DNA of 64,000 nucleotides from Cryptomeria japonica (Eukaryota; Streptophyta; Pinopsida; Cupressales; Cupressaceae): positions 239,719,832 through 239,783,831 of the forward strand of contig NC_081409.1 in the NCBI RefSeq assembly GCF_030272615.1, read 5' to 3'. This document shows, piece after piece, positions 24,875 to 34,690 of the stretch; position 1 is the first letter of the stretch; the number at the start of each line of letters is the position of its first letter. Position numbers and translations under genes: made by a program. The notes under the pieces were generated by a model, which was given only the letters and a program-made list of their open reading frames with translations, was not told the DNA's origin and did not search any database.

Positions 24875-25185
24875 TTTTTTCTGGATTGCACTGTGTGGCA
24901 TTTTTTTATCATCAACCTTTCGGATCATAGTACATGATACATCATTAGGATGAAAGAATTAGTTAGAGAATAGAAATGTGAGTATAACTGTAGATTGAGG
25001 AGTATAAATAGAGGTAGAGGGAGGATTGTAGGGTTCCTTGACTCATACTATAATCCTCCCCTTGCCTCTATTTATACTCCCCAATCTGCAACTATCCTCT
25101 CATTTTTTTTTCTCTAACTAATGTAGTATGATCCGAAACATTGATGATGAAAAATATCACACAGTCCAATCCAAGAAAAAAAATG
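24875..25185. mobile_element. foldback inverted repeat, about 310 bp
   Basis: The left arm (about 24875-25033) and right arm (about 25048-25185) are inverted copies. The outer part is CTGGATTGCACTGTGTGGCA against the reverse complement of CACACAGTCCAATCCAAG. The middle is TTCGGATCATAGTACAT against ATGTAGTATGATCCGAA. The inner part is AGTATAAATAGAGG against CCTCTATTTATACT. The loop is about 15 bp. The left arm is about 20 bp longer because of an indel near 24940. The TATAAATAG box in each arm suggests that promoter or LTR sequence was duplicated head to head; a foldback MITE is the alternative. Confidence 0.75.
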
Positions 25186-27162
25186 AAAAAAAAATCTATT
25201 TATCCATCTCTAGTTGCATGCAAATCCATACACTCACTCCATGCCTTTATTTGATCATTTACACCCTTGGTTCACTTATGTGTCGCTTGCACTAAACCTA
25301 ATTCAATCCCCATACACATGAGATTAAATCTCAAATTTTAATTCCAACCATTTTAACATTTTCACTAGTTGTTTGTGAATTGATTTGACACATTTTTATG
25401 AATAGTTGTTATATCTTTCTATTTAAAGATATTCAACTGTGCACTTAATCAATATTTTAGATGGATGAACCAAGGGGGACCAAGGTTGAAGAAGGAGAAA
25501 TCATTCTAATAGAAGATTTGGAGCTTAAAAAAACACATTGAATAAAAATCATATAGGTCATTTGCAAGTCTATATATTTTGTCTTCAATAATTTTCTTAT
25601 AACCATAAAACTATTTTGTAGAAGGGGTAACGTAGGGTAATTGCACACCCTAGTGATTTGGCAATATCCCCTAAGGTGGTTATAAACATTGACTTGATAG
25701 ACTAAGACACAAAGAAGGTAAATGAAAAAAGATCACCACACACATCTTGTTATTTCATTGTCATGCATTTATTTGAATGCATGACACTTAGGTTTAAACA
25801 AAAGGTACTCAAATCTAACCACAATGAATTTGAGGTCTACAAAAAGTCTAATACAATAAGCACATTGAGGGCGTCAAATTTTGCACTTGTGGTGAATGAT
25901 TCCTCTTTGACATTAATTGTGTTTCTCCATGGTTGTTGATAAAGCTAAGTGCACCTATCCAGTAATTTATTTTTGAATATATATTTCCATTTATTGAACC
26001 AACTCCTAAACAAATCTAGGTTAATTGTGTTCTTATTGCTTTCATTTATTTAATTATATTTTATCTATGCAAAATGGGATTTTATTCCATTGTGCTTATA
26101 TAAATAATTATTTAATACATTGTATCACAATTTTTTTTGAATCAAAGAGGTAAAAAAATGTTCAATTCAAAGAATTCACTAGTGCATCTAAAGGGCATAA
26201 GCCCAAACCACCAAGGGTCTCATAACCACTCACAAATATCAACAAGACTAAGAAAAAGATCCCAAAGGATATATCAACAAAATAACTTCGTTAGCTATGA
26301 ATGTCCTTGTCAATAAACTTTTGTAACTTATTAGAGAACTCCAAAGAAAGATTCTCCTAATCTCTAATATGCCAAGGGTGGCTGCAAGAAGTTGAGTCCC
26401 ACTTTTGGGAGTGGAAGTGTTTTATCTGTTTTTCAAAATTTCTATCGATTGATGTCAAAATTTTATGCACTTAGAGATTGAATCTCAAAAAACTTCAGTA
26501 ATAGAAAATGTAGTTCTTGGAGTCTACTTTTCAAATATGTAATTTATTTTAATACCCACATGGTAGATATCGCTTTTTAGTAGGCATGCTTAAAAACTGG
26601 TTTTTCAAAATGCTTGTTTCATGACCATACCACACGTGTACAACCACCCTTTTTTGATGCAAATAAATGAATTTTTGCAAATCCTTCTGGGAAATGATAC
26701 CTAAGACACCAAATATTGATGAGAATATTTTTTCTTATTTTTTTATTGAATATATTTTTAATTGACAATAAAGTATATTTTCAAAACATTGGGTGTATGA
26801 CCACCATAATTTGATGAAAAATTCATATTTTTCATTTTTTTTTTTTAATATTCAAAAGAATTATATGTAGATCGATGTCATATAATTTATTTTTCTAAAA
26901 TCCTAGAAAACAAAAAAAGTTATTAAAGTTTTACTGAACCTCGGTATTTTAGGTTTAGGTACCACTTTTGATTAATAAATAATACAAAAATAGTAAAAAT
27001 AATCTTATCACTATGAAATTTACATTTCTAAAATCAAGACGCTGAAAATTCTAGCGGGTTTTCATTTTGTCAAAAAATTCAATCAAGAAGGCCCTAAAAA
27101 AATTAGGCCAAGGTAGAAATCTGATGTTGTTTTATCTTAGCTATTTTTTTGGAGGTCCAAGC
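25186..27162. other. unassigned AT-rich sequence
   Basis: No gene, RNA or clear repeat is recognised. Short open frames carry no motifs. A few phrases resemble each other (TGACCATACCACACGTG near 26610, TATGACCACCATAATT near 26795) but no ends could be defined. Confidence 0.4.
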
Positions 27163-27455
27163 ATAGGCTTGGTGGGACCAAGCCTATCCCGAAGGAAAAA
27201 ACAAGGCTAAGTGTTTCTTCCCGCCCCTAATTTTAAAAAACAAGCGCCCGTTTTGCTTTGCACTGTTGGAAGTGAAATGGGCGCCCGTTTTTAAAAACGG
27301 GCACCCGATTCATTAAATAATGGGCACCTATTTCTGAAAAGATCCATTGGGCCAAAATCTGGCCCACAAGCACAAATCCCAATGATTGAATGATTTTTCA
27401 ATCATTGCCTGATAAGTACGATTTGTGAAGAGAATGTTTTGATTAATCATTCTCT
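27163..27455. repeat. left terminal region: hairpins and GGGCGCCCG palindrome
   Basis: There are four inverted repeats in order. A perfect 11-bp hairpin at 27163-27187 (ATAGGCTTGGT, 3-base loop). A 28-bp palindrome at 27279-27306 (GGGCGCCCGTTTTT and its complement, with one G-to-A mismatch). A 10-bp hairpin at 27380-27407 (CAATGATTGA). An 8-bp hairpin at 27430-27455 (AGAGAATG). Extra single motifs GCGCCCGTTTT (about 27244) and ATGGGCACCT (about 27321) are present. Subterminal motif arrays are usual binding sites for transposases; that role is inferred here. Confidence 0.7.
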
Positions 27456-27516
27456 TTTTTTATCTTATTGTTGATTTGGTAAGGAGATTGATTCGAATTC
27501 AAAATTTGGTGCAACC

Positions 27517-30500
27517 ATGGGATCAAATCAACACAAGAAGAGGCAAAGGAAGGTTATGACAACTGAGGAGATTGCAACAAATAGGGAGAAAGAGGCAATA
27601 CGTCAACGAGAGAGAAGAGAAAGAATGAGACAAGGAGCTTCAAGCTCCACAATCATTTTAGAAAAGGAGAATATCAATGAGACCATAAATGTTGACGAAG
27701 GAAACACAATAGAACCATTTAATTCAGGTGCATCTTTTAATCCATTATTGGATACATATATGTCTTCACAGCCCTATGCTTTTTCTCATGAAGAAATTGG
27801 TGATTTAGTAGAAGTAGATTACTTATTAAATCAAACGCCAATTGAAAATCAAACCCCAAATGAAATTAGAACTCAAGTTGAACTGAAATTGAAATCGAAA
27901 TTGAAACCCCAAATGAAACTAGATCTCAACTTGAAATTGAAATTGAAACCGAAATTGAAACTCCAAATGGAATTGAAAATCCACCTGCAACTGAAACCAA
28001 TAATGTGGATGTAGACATGAAAACACCAATTGAAAATTAAAACATGTTTGAATGATAATCAAACGAATGAAAATTTTGAAATTAAAAGTGATGTACTAGA
28101 CAATCTTCCTGGCTTGGTTTCATGGAGACAAATTAGGACACATGCAAATAGATTGTTTAGACATTTTTTTTATAATAAGAAATTTGGGTTTCAATGTCAA
28201 TTAATGGTACAACTAATTAAAATGACTAAAATACGAAAACTAATGAAGGAGTTAGGCTTTTATGTCAAACCGAAGAAGAAGGATGAGTCTTTAAAACAAG
28301 TTGTATCAACTGTTGCTAGTGCCTTTGATACAATCAGAAAGAAAAGTCGTTCTAAAGATAAAAATGCGGCACGACGGGCAATAACAACAACTTCTGATAA
28401 AATAATGACGAGTAACATAAGTGGATATCTTAATATTCATCGTAAAACTTTGTCAAGAGCTGCAAAAATAAGAGTTAACTTTGAAAGTGATCCGACAAAC
28501 AATTTGTGGACTTTTAGTGGTAGACTACCAAGGTTTGATATGAAACTTACTGGTGAAGTCAAAACTTTGATTGAAAATTTTTGGCACGATAATACGAGAG
28601 TATCACCTAATGTTAGAGATGTTCTTAAATTAAGAGTTGGGTCAAAAATTCATGATCCACATCCAAAACACCTATTGTACATGACTCAAATTGAATTGTA
28701 CAAAAAAATTTGGATGATAAGGTGTTGACTATTAGCATTTGTCAAAGGTCTTTTGAAAAGTGTAAACCTTGGTATGTTCGAAATAACAAGGAAAGAGTCA
28801 CATGTTGTTGCAAAACTCATGTTCAATTTCGTTACCATTATGATGTATTTCGATATATACGTGTTACCATGCATAGTAATGGAATGTTACAATAATGTGG
28901 TATAAATATACCACCTAAAACTATAAAGGAGTTTATATCAAGTTTGTTTTGCAACCCACCAAATGAGCAAAATTTTCTTTTCAATGTATGTGTTTCCGAT
29001 GTATGTGATATATGTGGCAGTCTTGCATTGTTGGATGAATGTTTGCATGAAAATATGTCAAATGATTTTGGACAACATTTAGTTGATGTTAAAAGATTTA
29101 AAACTGTTGAGTATCCACTGAAGGATGGAAAGGTTGGAAGACGATGCGATCTAATCACTGAAAAAGTTAGTGTTCATGCATTTATGAATGAATTTAAGAG
29201 TAAGATCGTACCTAAATATGTTAAATACTCTCAAAATGCTAGATGGCTCGATGGTCAGTTTCGAATATGTAAGGATACGTTTCCTGTTGGTAGTATACTT
29301 TCAGTTGTTGACTTTGCAGAGAACTACACACTTGCACCACAAGATGAGGTCCAATCACAATACTACAATTCAGTGCAAGTATTGATTTATGTCCATATTG
29401 TCTATAGAAATGCATTAGATAGTATAGAACATGATCGTAAAATTTTGAGAGAGTACCATTTCTATATGAGTGATAATAAATTACACTCATCTGAGTTTGT
29501 CCAATATTGCTTCAAGACCTTTTTTGATAATTTGAGGGAGAGAGAAATTCAGATGACACAACATCTAATATGGTCAGATAATTGCAAAGGGCAATTTGAG
29601 AATGCTAGAATGTTTTATTGGTTGAGTAGGATTCATAAGAAAACTAATATCAAACACCTGGAATTTTTTTGAGGCTGGACACTAGAAAGGAGAACATGAT
29701 GGTGCTGGTGCATGTGTTAAGAGAGTCCTTTGCAGAGAGCGAATCAAATTTGAGGACAAGGCTAAATTTAAAAATGCAAGTGCAATTTTGGATTGGTGTA
29801 GTGCAACTTTATCCACAGGATCAAGTCAAAAGTCTACAATTAGACATTTCTTCTGGCTAGTTAAAGAGGATACTATCCTTCCAAGATATGATTGTGATAC
29901 AATCAATGGGTCAGATAGATGGCATTTATTTAAGAGTTCTAATTCTAACACTTGGACTATATGGACTGGAGAGCTTGCATGTTTTTGTCAATTTTGTGTT
30001 GCAGGTGAATGTGAAGAATGCAAGAATATGGAATGGGTTGAAGAATGGAAACACAAATCCTTAGCACCTAGTGAGACACAATATCAAGATGTTAGAAGAA
30101 ATGAAGACCCAGATCATGCATTTGCATTAGAAGATTATGATCATGTTTCAGACCTCATACAACCTAGTAATTTAAGTCAATTTCTTGTTTATAACTTTAA
30201 ATTATATATTTTTATGTATTGTCATATAATTTATGATTGTATTTGAATTATAAATTCTAACAAGTTTTATTTTTACATGTACTTAAATTTGTTTTCTAGG
30301 ACATGTGTATTATGTTGGTGCACTTGAGGATAATGATGAGCAGGTTGAGTATTGGCTAGCTAGATGTGTAGAACCTAAGAAAAAGTTGATATGTGATCAA
30401 GTAGATGATGATGGTTTTCAGTATCCAGTTGGGTCTGTTGTGGTAGTTGGCACATGGCTACGCAAATACTTAACAAGAAGGAATGGCTTACTAGCTTATG

Positions 30501-30684
30501 AAGACTACCAATCAGAAAAGAAGATTATACACTATTCTCATTTGGTAGTGGCAATAAACATCAAATTAGAAAGATACAAAGGTAGACCTGATAATAAGGT
30601 ATTGTAGAAACTTTTAGTAGAAGAGCATGAGGCAATCATAGATGCATTGCAGAAGAGAGAGGATGCAGATGGTACATTAGGTTG
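27517..30684 (+). pseudogene. gene A: DDE-like transposase candidate, inactivated
   Basis: The ATG at 27517 opens a basic N-terminus (REKEAIRQRERRERMRQ). An acidic ETPNE-type repeat region follows, partly hidden by a frameshift near 27880. A helical/HTH-like block comes next (RRAITTTSDKI; FWHDNTRVSPNVRDV), then a Cys/His block (ERVTCCCKTHVQF, VCDICGS). The catalytic-type motifs are VVDFAENYT (Asp at 29311), WSDNCKGQFENARMFYWL (Asp at 29577) and GH*KGEHDGAGACVKR (29677-29715, with a TAG inside the motif). An intron 30167-30299 (GTAATT...TTCTAG) joins in frame to a C-terminal domain (YYVGALEDNDEQVEYWLARC ... YPVGSVVVVGTW). Stops near 28012, 28893, 29683 and 30605 and frameshifts near 27880, 28705 and 29666 inactivate it. 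Motifs of this kind occur in uncharacterised transposase-like proteins of animals; a Sola-type transposase is one possibility, not established. Confidence 0.7.
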
Positions 30685-31068
30685 AATCAAATTTATATGC
30701 ATGTAAGTTTGTGTTAATTGTGTGAACTCTTTTATATTTTATTATGATAATTGTTTTTCTTTGTCCCTTTAACATTGTATTTGTCTACATTTGATACAAT
30801 TTTGGTTTCTAAACAACATTGTATTAGTTATCTTCTTCTTAATGTTATTTTGTGCACATTGTAATTGTGTTACAATCATTCTAATTTTTTTTTTTGTATT
30901 TGTCTAGTTTTGGTTTGATAATAATTTAATGTTATTTTGTGCACATTGTAATTGTTTTTCAATCATTCTATTTTTTTATGATATATTTATTTTATCGTAA
31001 TCTCTTCATAGATTAATTGTAAGTTCTTGATTTTATTATTATTTTAAGAATAGGATGTTATTATAAAT
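30685..31068. other. gene A 3' flank with short tandem repeat
   Basis: ATGTTATTTTGTGCACATTG plus TAATTGT occurs twice, at about 30840 and 30929, each followed by CAATCATTCTA and a T-run. No coding capacity is seen. The segment lies between the end of gene A and the LTR of the inserted retroelement. Confidence 0.5.
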
Positions 31069-31848
31069 GTTAGATTCAATGACAGTCCCAAAGACACTGA
31101 GAGGGGGGGGGGTGAATTAGTGTCTAACTGGTGGAATGAATATTTAAACTTATTTATAACTTTGCAACCCAAAACAATGTACCCATAAATAAGAATAAGT
31201 GCAGTAAACACAAATAACAGAGACAACATAGAAACACACCATAAGACAAGATATTTTAATGAGGAAACTCGGTGTGGGAAAAACCTCGGTGGGATTTGTG
31301 ACCCATAATATTTACTCACTAGCCAATGAATACATACTACTTACAATGAGGGGCCTGCACATGCAGGGAGGCCAACAACCTAGAGCTCATTGCTTAAATA
31401 AGAGTCTCATTGACTACAAAATGGATAATTAAATCCAAAATAATGTACTACTCAAAACAACATCTCCAATGCCAGTTTAGTATTGGTTTAAGCTTAGATA
31501 GATACCTTAACCAAAAACCTTCACTGCCACTAAACAATTATCTTCTACCATACATCTCTATCATTCATTCCTTCCTTACAAAATGATCTATAAGATCTCA
31601 TACATATATGAGTCTTTTACAATATACCATGTCGGCTTACAAAAGATAATTATCTTACAATAAACAAAAGTTCATCCCATGTCAGTTGGAGTGTTGGTAT
31701 GCTTTGTTGCTGATGTAATCAAATGCCGGTGTAAGCGCCTGTGTCTGCCAGTGAATGTAGAAACCTATTGCCGGTTGGTTGCCAGTTGGTTGCCATCAAT
31801 GACAACATCAACTATTCTCATATGAGTGTAGAATGCCAACAATATCCC
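31069..31848 (-). repeat. 3' LTR of retroelement P
   Basis: The edges are a TG at about 31848 (minus strand) after the purine run, and CA at 31069-31070. It contains the G-run preceding GTGAATTAG (31100-31120) and the GAAAAACCTCGGTGGG block (31277-31293), both found in the LTR of element Q. An inner alternative start, TGTTGTCATTGATGG near 31806, corresponds to the LTR start of Q, so the outer edge is uncertain by about 45 bp. Confidence 0.55.
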
Positions 31849-32043
31849 CCTTTGGCATTGATGGCAACACTCATGAGAAAAATCAAAACTGTTATCCCAA
31901 AACTGAAATCCAAAAAGATGTGCTCCCCCTAAGCAAGTGATCTCCTCTATACATGCATTTTTCTCTCCACTACTCCCCCTTTGACATCAATGACAAAGGA
32001 TGTCATAATTAATCAAAAGAGTACAAAAATGCTACCTCAAGGT

Positions 32044-34390
32044 CTATAACTGGTTGGTTACTATCTGAAAAATGTACGCCAAAATAGGATTCAAACTCTG
32101 CATAAACTTGTTGTTGTCAGTTAGAGTTGCCTCAGTCTGCTGGATCGTACCGGTGAGATAGTGCATTTGTTGCTCCGGTGATCGCTCTCCTTGAATTGTT
32201 GCCTTGGATAATTCAACTCTCTGAGTAATCAGACTATCCAACCTCAAACCAAGTTTACTTTTGAGTTCCCGGGCATTGGACCTTATTCTTGCCTTTTCTT
32301 TCTCCACTTTCTCCAACTTCTCCTCAAAAATTGCCATTTCCTGCTCAAAAATTGATATAAGTCCTGATGAACCTATCATATTATCCGCAATGTCATCAAT
32401 TTCTTTTTGTGTCTTCTTAATCTCCTCATCAATGTCCTCTATCAAATAGTGAGGTTTACATGCTTCTCTATATAACTCCTTATACTCCAAAATTGTAGAA
32501 TTAAGTACCGGTAAAAGTGTGTCCATGTGATCGATACATTTCTTTATGGTGTTCTCAAAGAATATATTTTTCTCTTTGTCAACTCTCTCCTTAATGGTAT
32601 CCTCATTCACCTTATCTATGGTTATTACATTATCAACAATGAATTTGGACAATGTATCCAATTTACCTAAAGAATCATTAATGTGCTCTATCTTACAATT
32701 AGGTGCAATCATCTTCAAGATAGGTAAAGTGCTATCAATTGCCTTAAATGCTAAGGCATTGCAATCAGTTATCCTTTTAATAGAATCCAATACAACCTCT
32801 ATTATGTTAGTAGGTCTAAATTCTCTCATTGATGTGCTAGATTCAACAATGGGTTTCTTTTCAACAGATGTTTGTCCAATTACCTTTACTTTATCCTCTT
32901 TATTTCCATTAGATGCATCCACTTTACTTACATTTTCTTCTGGTGGATCTGTTTGTGTCTATACCTCTACCTTTGATGGTTTCTCAGTTTGATTAATAAC
33001 CTCTGCAACTACCGATTTCCTAGAATCAACCTGAACCTCTGCCTTAGATTGGTTTTTAGTATGTACAACTGCTGGTTTCTCTGAATCTAGTTGCTCTGCG
33101 TTAGTTGTCATGTCCTCTATAGGTTTCTCAGTTACCAATTTCTCTGCTTGGGCTGGTATCTTAGTGTTCTGAGAATCAATAGTTTGTGGCAGTATCCCAG
33201 TCTCCTGAGAGTCTACAGTGTGTGCCGGTATCTCAGAGACCTTGCTGTCTTTGAGATCATTTGCCTTAACCTCTACAGTTTCTTTGTACACAACAATGTT
33301 TATATTCTGTGTATCCACATTCATTGTAAAAAGTATTTCTAACTCCAGGTTAGTATCATCATGATTTATACCTTCAGTAGCTATATCCAATGGATTAGCT
33401 ATATGAATCGGTGATGTTGAAGTTAATGGAGGGGTGTCCTGAACCAGTGGAGGGATGTTATTTGTTACTTTTATAGAAGGTACATCATGTATTTTACCTT
33501 TTCCCTTGTCTTTCTGATATACCTTGAATGCCTTTTCCACTTTCAGTTTGTTTCTTTCCTCTTTCTTTTCCTTCTCAACAAAAACTATGTCCCATTTATC
33601 TGCAGTCTCATCTACAATTTCCTTAATCCTTCCAGCTATCAGGCTTACTTGCCGGTGTCCACTAACAAATATTGATTAGTTAGCTTCAGATATAAGGTTC
33701 AGAAGATGTTACAACCGGTGAAACATGTGCTTCCGGTTGTAGTCCTTTGAGCTCACTAGCTAATATACACTGATGTTCATGACATTTTCCTTAATTTCAC
33801 TAGCCTTCTTGGAGGCTCTGATAAAATTGTCTCTTTTCTTCCTTTCTTTCTGCATAGATACATTACTTGCAATAGTTCTGCATTACCAAATATTCCTTTG
33901 GATGGCTCCCTAGGTGCAACAAGTAGGGCTTTTGCATATGTTTCTAGAACAGGTAGTTCTACCTCATAACCCATCTCAGTAACCCAAACAGTTCTAGAGC
34001 TTACTGCTTCCATCCAAGTCTCATCTTGCTTAATGACAAAACATATTTTCTTGTCATATTTATCAACTATGCTCTACGTTAATCTCTCTCTTGCTCTCAT
34101 CTTAGTTTGAAATGTTTTGAAGTAATCTGCAATGTTCTTATCACAGATAGTGCCCATACCGGTGAAAGTTTCTTGTATCTGTTTTCCTACCGGGATGTCA
34201 TAACCAAAATCCTTGTGACCTATGTCAGGTATCTCTTTGGTAAAGTATAGCATTAAGCATACTAGTAGGTTCCCAAAATGGAAAGTACCTTTCTTATCTC
34301 CCTTAATCTTCTTCAAATTATCAATTATAAATTGTTGCACTATAAGATGATCAATCACAATGTTAAAATATAAAGTCATAAATAGATCAT
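32044..34390 (-). pseudogene. retroelement P 3' ORF (env-position ORF), N-terminally truncated
   Basis: The first readable part (about 34370-34090) is KGTFHFGNLLVCLMLYFTKE ... YDIPVGKQIQETFTGMG. It aligns with KFKYGQLLIGFFFLLSEFYS ... TPVTTQITNSIMVVKNAFP of element Q (63.4-63.2 kb). Frame breaks follow near 34070-33550. The rest is low complexity, Thr/Val/Glu/Lys-rich (33540-32959), then a 292-codon frame (32922-32044) with coiled-coil-like segments (EIKKTQKEIDDIADNM; EEKLEKVEKEKARIRSN). No signal peptide or clear transmembrane segment was seen. Its position just before the 3' LTR is where env-like ORFs of some plant LTR elements lie; the function is unknown. Confidence 0.6.
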
Positions 34391-34690
34391 ATATAATCAC
34401 TAGAGGCCACCAAATCGCATAACAACACCACATATATAATCACTAGAGGGTGCCATATCACATAACAAGACCTGATATCATAATAGCAAGGAAATGACAT
34501 AATAAAAAGTCTTATATATAATCACATAACAATTCCTGATGACATAATAACAAGTCCTAAAAAAATAATAACAAGGAAATGAAATTAAAATAAGTCCAAA
34601 TAACATAATAACAAGTCCCAAGATAACATAACAAGTGTCATCATAAAAATTCCATAATACAATGACATGACATGATCTAAAATATATAAT
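34391..34690. repeat. gene B 3' flank with short AT-rich repeats
   Basis: A 43-bp unit (ATATATAATCACTAGAGG then CATATCACATAACAA) occurs twice at about 34391-34475. ATAACAAGTCC-like phrases then recur at about 34540, 34605 and 34627. These lie downstream of the gene B stop and form the edge against retroelement P. Confidence 0.5.

Larger units (their letters stand above)
31069..34390 (-). mobile_element. truncated LTR retroelement P (3' LTR plus 3' ORF)
   Basis: The minus strand reads a long ORF region (34390 to 32044), then AAAGGGGGATAT (about 31850, a likely polypurine tract), then an LTR starting TGTTGGCATTC and ending CTAACA at 31069. There is no gag, RT, integrase or 5' LTR; the coding sequence meets transposon sequence near 34390, where a 43-bp unit beginning ATATATAATCACTAGAGG is tandemly repeated. 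LTR phrases match retroelement Q at 59.7-60.7 kb: ACACTGAGAGGGGGGG...GTGAAT, and GAAAAACCTCGGTGGGA against GAAAAACCATGGTGAGA. It lies between genes A and B of the DNA transposon. Confidence 0.65.

Noticed and set aside
27560-27640. bHLH/bZIP-like basic stretch REKEAIRQRERRERMRQ at the gene A start
   Set aside because: No helix-loop-helix or leucine zipper follows; basic N-termini of this kind are common in transposases, so no transcription-factor call is made.
32546-32992. 148-codon plus-strand frame
   Set aside because: Antisense shadow of the retroelement P ORF, with hydrophobic Ser/Leu composition typical of the reverse of a Glu/Lys-rich frame.
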